IMG/VR virus record: IMGVR_UViG_3300032050_000068
Location: 1-64,000 of that record
From: a virus
DNA length: 64,000 nucleotides
Strand: one strand, 5' to 3'
Part shown: positions 59,979 to 64,000 of the stretch, piece after piece
Layout of the letters: the number at the start of each line of letters is the position of its first letter
Numbering within the stretch: position 1 is the first letter of the stretch
Translations under genes and position numbers: made by a program
Notes under the pieces: generated by a model
What the model was told of the DNA's origin: nothing
Seen by the model: only the letters and a program-made list of their open reading frames with translations
Database searches by the model: none

Positions 59979-61877
59979 TTAAAATAAACTTAATTGATTT
60001 GTATTTGGCTCTAGAGATTCTATTTCTTTTCTAATCTTCTCTAGATAATAATCATAATTTAAATCATATTCAGAAAATGGATTATCATGATGGTTGGTAT
60101 ATAGAGTTTGTAACCATCTTCCAGCTTCTACTTGTATTTCCCGGCCATCAGTGTTATGTTTCTTGATAATCTTACTACCTGATTTAGAGATGAAATACCT
60201 AATAGTATCCTGAAGTTTTGTTTCTGTATATTCTCCAAATTCTATTTTATGTTCAGTAAATCTCCAATCACCTTTTATCTTGACTCCTCCACAGAAATCA
60301 AAAATGTTTAAATTTTCTTTTATAAATATTTCAGGTTTAATACCATTTACAAAATATGCATGTAAGGCTTTTGGAATAATTAAAAAACTTTTGTTCTTAT
60401 GTAAAGCTAGATTATCATACTCAAATCTACCCTTACATTTAGACTTACCATCTTCAGTTACAGCAATATAATTATTTACATCACCTAGAACTATCTTACT
60501 ATATGTGCCGTGCTCAAGTTCAAGATTAGTTATCTGCTCCCATCTTTTGCAAATCTCCATATATTTATCTTGATACTCTCTTGGAATCATAGTTTCAAGA
60601 CCATCTGTATTCTGCATTAATGGAACTGCATTTGGAATCTCTTCACAAATCATTTCATACAACATAGTAAGACTCAACTGACCATTGATGGTAATTCTCA
60701 TAGTAAACTCTGGGTCATACAAGAAACTATTCTCATCATTGCTAAGACCATAAGTAGAATTTAGAATGATCTTATATACATAGTTCTTAGGATCAGACTT
60801 TGGTATCTTCTTTCTTTCCTCAAAGAACCACTCATATAGATTACAAAATTCTTGCTGCGGCAAATGAGCTGGAGCCCATTTATTTCTTATAGCAAGATTA
60901 GGATAGAAACTTACAACATCAGATGTCATAATAACCATATCAGAGTTTGATTTATACACTTTACTTTCTCTAGCACCGTGCACACCACCAAGACCAAAGT
61001 CAGTTTTTACACCTTTATACTGTACAGAATACTTAAAACCTCCTTTAGTTTCATTTGGGAATATAACTACTTCATTAAATTTATTAAGCAATCTTTGAAA
61101 AGTAGCTGTTTCAAACTTTATATAAGGCAGAATAATATCGGCAACAGTAATTTTAGGTCTGTAAGTTCTCATGTTTCTTAAGTCCCATTTCTTTATTCCT
61201 GTTTGGTTACTTAGAAAATGAAGAAATAATTCTTTAGAAATTCTAGGTTCAGATGCTGAAAATAAATCAATATTATATTCTTGTGTTAAAGATCTACGTA
61301 AATCAATCTGCCCTTTACTAAGTTGCATAATTTGTTTAGTAGACTTGACATCATTAATACAATACCTAATAATTGGTTCTATTTGCTGAGCAACAATATG
61401 ACTAGTATGATGAATTGGCATGTCTACAATGTTGTGCCAGTCCATAGTATACTGAATCCATTTTAATGAACTTCTCTTAGCTGGATTATCCCAATGATTA
61501 AGTTTAAATACATCAATCTGTCTTATCTGGAGATCTTTTTGACTAAATTCTAAAAACTCACCAGAGTTTTGTTTATTAATAATTTGTTGTGCTTTTGAAT
61601 ATAAATAAGCTGCAACATCCTGTGCAGACATACTGCACAGATCATTCTGTTTTCTTAATATATATTCAGTGATTTGACTATCAAAGCCAAGACCATTAAA
61701 GCTGACATGCCATTCATTAAAGGTTTTGTTCCTATTTAGAAAGTTTACTAGTTCTTCAGTGTCATTTCTAGACTCATGAACTACAAAAATTTCCCGGTCA
61801 TCAGATTTAATATCTTCAAATACTGCTATGAAACAATTACTAAGAGTTTCATAGTCCATTACCCAATGTGTTTTCAT
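59979..61877 (-). CDS. polB: Family B DNA polymerase, 632 residues
   Basis: The 3'-5' exonuclease motifs are visible: Asp8 and Glu10 in MDYETL, Asn61 and Asp66 in FNGLGFDSQI, and Tyr172/Asp176 in YCINDVKST. Polymerase motifs follow: a GG-VHGA element near 297-302, motif A DVVSFYPN (320-327), motif B KIILNSTYG (369-377) and motif C as NTDGLE (423-428), where the first Asp of the usual DTD is Asn. Only about 40 residues separate motifs A and B, so the fingers are compact. It would replicate the phage genome. PolB is one of the alternative replicases found in crAss-like phages. A terminator and a G-rich leader lie just upstream, suggesting its own expression control. Confidence 0.93.
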   Translation of the reverse strand: MKTHWVMDYETLSNCFIAVFEDIKSDDREIFVVHESRNDTEELVNFLNRNKTFNEWHVSFNGLGFDSQITEYILRKQNDLCSMSAQDVAAYLYSKAQQIINKQNSGEFLEFSQKDLQIRQIDVFKLNHWDNPAKRSSLKWIQYTMDWHNIVDMPIHHTSHIVAQQIEPIIRYCINDVKSTKQIMQLSKGQIDLRRSLTQEYNIDLFSASEPRISKELFLHFLSNQTGIKKWDLRNMRTYRPKITVADIILPYIKFETATFQRLLNKFNEVVIFPNETKGGFKYSVQYKGVKTDFGLGGVHGARESKVYKSNSDMVIMTSDVVSFYPNLAIRNKWAPAHLPQQEFCNLYEWFFEERKKIPKSDPKNYVYKIILNSTYGLSNDENSFLYDPEFTMRITINGQLSLTMLYEMICEEIPNAVPLMQNTDGLETMIPREYQDKYMEICKRWEQITNLELEHGTYSKIVLGDVNNYIAVTEDGKSKCKGRFEYDNLALHKNKSFLIIPKALHAYFVNGIKPEIFIKENLNIFDFCGGVKIKGDWRFTEHKIEFGEYTETKLQDTIRYFISKSGSKIIKKHNTDGREIQVEAGRWLQTLYTNHHDNPFSEYDLNYDYYLEKIRKEIESLEPNTNQLSLF

Positions 61878-61920
61878 AAGATTTGTTCAGTTAAGCTGTC
61901 CCCCCGTTAAGTTAAAATAA
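61878..61920 (-). promoter_or_regulatory. G-rich leader with direct repeats upstream of polB
   Basis: Read leftward, the 43 nt between the terminator and the polB ATG hold two CTTAAC hexamers (61890-61895 and 61906-61911, 16 nt apart) flanking a run of six G (61900-61905). Such a G-run is exceptional in this AT-rich DNA. The spacing of about 1.5 helical turns suggests an operator or a translational control site. No TAnnTTTG element is present. Confidence 0.35.
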
Positions 61921-61946
61921 AAGGGAGTGCCTGTAAACACTCCCTT
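61911..61946 (-). terminator. Intrinsic terminator between the 114-residue gene and polB
   Basis: A perfect 9-bp stem, AAGGGAGTG (61921-61929) and CACTCCCTT (61938-61946), has an 8-nt loop. Read leftward it continues into TTATTTTAA. It lies 24 nt after the stop of the 114-residue gene and before polB, so it either separates two transcripts or attenuates readthrough into polB. Confidence 0.85.
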
Positions 61947-61969
61947 CTGGTAGAATTAAACTATTTATG

Positions 61970-62314
61970 TTAGTTATTCATAAATGTTTTATAATCAAAC
62001 TCAGCATTAACTGCAAAAGTTTTAATTAATTCTTCAATAGCATTTAGGTCTTCTATATAGAATTCTTGAAACACTTCTATCTTGTGTCTTTCTTGTTTAG
62101 TTCCACGGTTGCCTGATATGGCAATACCGTACTCATCAAGTTTGGGCAACATATGTAAAGAAGTTTTTCTAATCTTTGATACAATAACAAAAACTTTGCT
62201 ATCTGGATCAAAAATACATTCTACATAAGGACATGATTCTGCAATTGGAATCAATCTAAAAGTTTGTTTGTCTTGCCAAGTTGACTGGACAATCATCATT
62301 GTTTTTTCACTCAT
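61970..62314 (-). CDS. Unknown conserved-looking replication-block protein, 114 residues
   Basis: A compact alpha/beta protein starting MSEKTMMIVQSTWQDKQTFR, with two hydrophobic strands (CIFDPDSKVFVIVSKIR) and a helical C terminus (EDLNAIEELIKTFAVN). There is no membrane segment or catalytic motif. It has its own clear Bacteroidota-type promoter 15-47 nt upstream and an intrinsic terminator 24 nt downstream, so it can be expressed as a single-gene transcript. That independent control beside polymerase genes would suit a regulator or an early effector, but no family is recognised. Confidence 0.65.
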   Translation of the reverse strand: MSEKTMMIVQSTWQDKQTFRLIPIAESCPYVECIFDPDSKVFVIVSKIRKTSLHMLPKLDEYGIAISGNRGTKQERHKIEVFQEFYIEDLNAIEELIKTFAVNAEFDYKTFMNN

Positions 62315-62328
62315 TTTGTTGGTTTTAA

Positions 62329-62361
62329 CAAAGTTATTGAATTATTTTAATGTTTTCCAAA
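62329..62361 (-). promoter_or_regulatory. Bacteroidota-type promoter for the 114-residue gene
   Basis: Read leftward: TTTG (62358-62361), a 21-nt spacer and TAACTTTG (62329-62336), a full match to the -33 TTTG / -7 TAnnTTTG consensus of the Bacteroidota primary sigma factor. The predicted start lies a few nt before the ATG at 62314, leaving a very short leader. The -7 element overlaps the stop codon of the upstream 188-residue gene. It implies transcription by host RNA polymerase. Confidence 0.7.
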
Positions 62362-62900
62362 TCTGCTACTTCAATAAGTAAATTTTCTTTTTCAAAATCT
62401 GGCTTATTGCATAGCTCACCAACAGATTTGAGTATTTCAACATCTACACCTAGTATTTTAGCATATGTTTCAAAATGATTTTCAGGAAACAGGTAGCTTT
62501 CTACATAAGCATAGTTACCACTTCTCTTATCAAAGAAGTCTAGAATTTTGCGCTTTGTATTTGTATTCATTTTACTGTACTTTCCATCTAGAAAGTATGA
62601 CCAATCATCACTTAAATCAGAAAAATTAAAAATTGCAACTAGTTTATCTTCATCTACCTTAGTAAAATCAACAAGTCTATTATGTTTGAGTAAAATATTT
62701 TTCTCAAACTGTAAATATTCCATGTCAGTTCTTGTATGGTATACACAAACTAGTTTCATATCCTCAGAGTTTACTTTGTTTTCCCAAGAGAGATAAGTCT
62801 CACCTGGAACAACACTTGTACCTCTTTTAATGCCCAAGAGCGGATATAAAAATATCTTGGACTTCTGGAAGTATTTCCTATAAAGCGCATCAATTACCAT
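62334..62900 (-). CDS. Unknown replication-block protein, 188 residues
   Basis: The product starts MVIDALYRKYFQKSKIFLYP and continues LLGIKRGTSVVPGETYLSW, a start I associate with a conserved hypothetical gene in Bacteroidota phages. It is mixed alpha/beta with an acidic C-terminal third and has no recognisable active site, signal peptide or membrane helix. It begins 4 nt after the nuclease stop, so it is co-transcribed with the nuclease, and a function in DNA replication or processing is suggested only by this linkage. Confidence 0.65.
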   Translation of the reverse strand: MVIDALYRKYFQKSKIFLYPLLGIKRGTSVVPGETYLSWENKVNSEDMKLVCVYHTRTDMEYLQFEKNILLKHNRLVDFTKVDEDKLVAIFNFSDLSDDWSYFLDGKYSKMNTNTKRKILDFFDKRSGNYAYVESYLFPENHFETYAKILGVDVEILKSVGELCNKPDFEKENLLIEVADLENIKIIQ

Positions 62901-62904
62901 AATT

Positions 62905-63921
62905 TTACAATTTTACATTACCTACTGCTAAGTCATATGGCAAGTCATATTTCTTCTCTGTATAGTGCCATACAGCCACTTCTAACACAGACTTAAAATC
63001 CTTTTGCCACTTAGACATTGTTTCTCTTGACACTTGATATGGATAAACTAAATTGTATTTGTCAATTACAATAAAGGTTACTTGTACTTGCCAAGATGTT
63101 ATATCTGGTTTGCCTTTCAAAAATTTATGTGTTGCCAGTATATAATAGATAACAGCTTGAATCCAATACTTATAATACTCAACAGCATCAGGAAAATCTT
63201 GAATAGACTTGCCAGTAGTTTTTAAGTCATTAATAAATATAACTTTTGCTTGGTTGTCTATAACTACATTATCAAGGAATCCATTAAATCCAAAGGGCAA
63301 CTGATCATGATCTATTTTGATATGCAACTCATTATATATCTCAATATGATCATCTTCCTCAGCTTTGTCTAATGCTAATAAAGCTCTAACATCATTATTA
63401 GTTTTTAGTATCTCTACCTGTGCTTTGCAGCCATCCAAAGTTGGTTGATCTACTACTGCTTTATCTTGACTTTGTTTGAGGAATTCAAAATACTCTTTGT
63501 TCTCATCTGTTAGAATTTTTTCTAATCTTTGAGCATCTGTTTTGAGTGATTGATAAAGATTTGCTGTAAGAAGCTGTGTGAGTATATCTGTTGAGTAGTC
63601 TTCCAAAAGTAAAGAATTATTTCCTACTGAGCAATGTATTCTAAAAATATTATCAATAATTTTTCTTTGACTATCTGTTGGAAGTTTACCCGGTAATGAT
63701 ACAAATTGCTCATCATACTTCTCAGGCTCAAATAAAAGACAGTGCAGAACCCGCCCTCCTACAAGGTGCGGGTCTGTACTATCCTCTCTCTGGTTGAGCA
63801 CATAATGATTATAAAATAGTGCAGGAGAATATAGTAGTTTATTTAAGCCACTATAGCTAAAATAAAACTTCTCCTTATAAAATCTCTCTAGTTCATCAGA
63901 ACCATTCAAAACCATTGTCAT
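62905..63921 (-). CDS. PD-(D/E)XK (RecB/Cas4-like) exonuclease, 338 residues
   Basis: The N-terminal segment FSYSGLNKLLYSPALFYNHY, then GGRVLHCLLFEPEKYDEQFV, is typical of phage RecB/Cas4-like PD-(D/E)XK nucleases. The catalytic core is visible near residues 210-232: Asp in FNGFLDNVV and Asp-Leu-Lys in INDLKTTGK, followed by the QxxxY motif (WIQAVIYYILA). Such enzymes resect or degrade DNA in phage recombination and replication. The ATG at 63921 overlaps the end of the upstream gene by 26 nt; a second ATG 6 nt later is an alternative start. It heads the visible part of the leftward replication block. Confidence 0.85.
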   Translation of the reverse strand: MTMVLNGSDELERFYKEKFYFSYSGLNKLLYSPALFYNHYVLNQREDSTDPHLVGGRVLHCLLFEPEKYDEQFVSLPGKLPTDSQRKIIDNIFRIHCSVGNNSLLLEDYSTDILTQLLTANLYQSLKTDAQRLEKILTDENKEYFEFLKQSQDKAVVDQPTLDGCKAQVEILKTNNDVRALLALDKAEEDDHIEIYNELHIKIDHDQLPFGFNGFLDNVVIDNQAKVIFINDLKTTGKSIQDFPDAVEYYKYWIQAVIYYILATHKFLKGKPDITSWQVQVTFIVIDKYNLVYPYQVSRETMSKWQKDFKSVLEVAVWHYTEKKYDLPYDLAVGNVKL

Positions 63922-64000
63922 CTTTCTCTTCTATTTGATTGTTATTTGATTCTTCATCCAGGGACCCCTGTGGTGCACTTAACTCTTCTTCAATAGCTAT
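63896..64000 (-). CDS. 3' end of a leftward gene with acidic aromatic tail (partial)
   Basis: A leftward frame is open from the right window edge to a TGA at 63896-63898. The visible 34 residues are acidic and end IEEKDDNGFEWF. A tail of this kind is characteristic of single-stranded-DNA-binding proteins and other replication partners, and the gene overlaps the nuclease start by 26 nt. The identity of the protein cannot be seen because the body lies outside the window. Confidence 0.6.
   Translation of the reverse strand: MAIEEELSAPQGSLDEESNNNQIEEKDDNGFEWF

Noticed and set aside
1-64000. tRNA genes or integrase/attachment sites
   Set aside because: I saw no convincing cloverleaf, no recombinase signature and no flanking direct repeats of att type. 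A dedicated tRNA scan would settle the first point.

Overview
The window is AT-rich (roughly 30% GC by eye) phage DNA packed with very long genes. Its content matches a crAss-like phage (Crassvirales) of a Bacteroidota host. The strongest evidence is a 3605-residue protein carrying an RNA-polymerase DxDxD signature (DFDID) in a beta-prime-like context, as in the single-chain virion RNA polymerases of crAss-like phages. Supporting evidence is the run of neck/tail genes before it, several giant proteins with zinc-peptidase, nuclease and nucleotidyltransferase motifs, and an opposing replication block with a family B DNA polymerase. One near-perfect Bacteroidota-type promoter (TTTG, 21 nt, TAnnTTTG) fits the host assignment. 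The standard genetic code appears to be used. Terminase, portal and major capsid genes are not in the window and probably lie to the left.

Layout, rightward part. Positions 1-5286 hold three cysteine- and glycine-rich appendage or fibre-like genes, the first cut by the window edge, closed by a strong terminator at 5329-5355. From 5398 a translationally coupled run (stop and start overlap by 1-4 nt or lie 1-2 nt apart) encodes a small conserved protein, two neck/ring proteins, the 1849-residue tail stabilisation or muzzle-like protein, a candidate cysteine peptidase and a 2542-residue polyvalent protein with ADP-ribosyltransferase-like, zincin and nucleotidyltransferase-like regions. Next come the 1541-, 810- and 1125-residue low-complexity virion or cargo proteins (22525-33029). 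After them lie the three giant proteins of the transcription/ejection block: 2285 residues (PD-(D/E)XK nuclease), 3605 residues (virion RNA polymerase with a SLOG-like region and a zincin) and 2540 residues (nucleotidyltransferase-like, zincin, LysM). The block ends with a 46-residue very basic protein at 58322-58462.

Layout, leftward part. From 64000 down to 58496 genes run leftward: the acidic tail of an unseen gene, a RecB/Cas4-like nuclease, two unknown small proteins, family B DNA polymerase, a 401-residue acidic-tailed protein and an isolated 57-residue protein. Three terminators punctuate this strand, two of them sharing a UUCG-loop design. The two transcription units converge at about 58.46-58.50 kb.

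How the parts may work together (inference): the rightward genes build the capsid appendages and tail and supply cargo proteins, including an RNA polymerase that enters the cell with the DNA to transcribe early genes; the leftward genes replicate and process DNA. The most interesting unexplained signals are a short C-terminal module shared by three successive virion proteins, a nucleotidyltransferase-plus-zincin pairing repeated in two giant proteins, and a LysM module inside a likely ejected protein.
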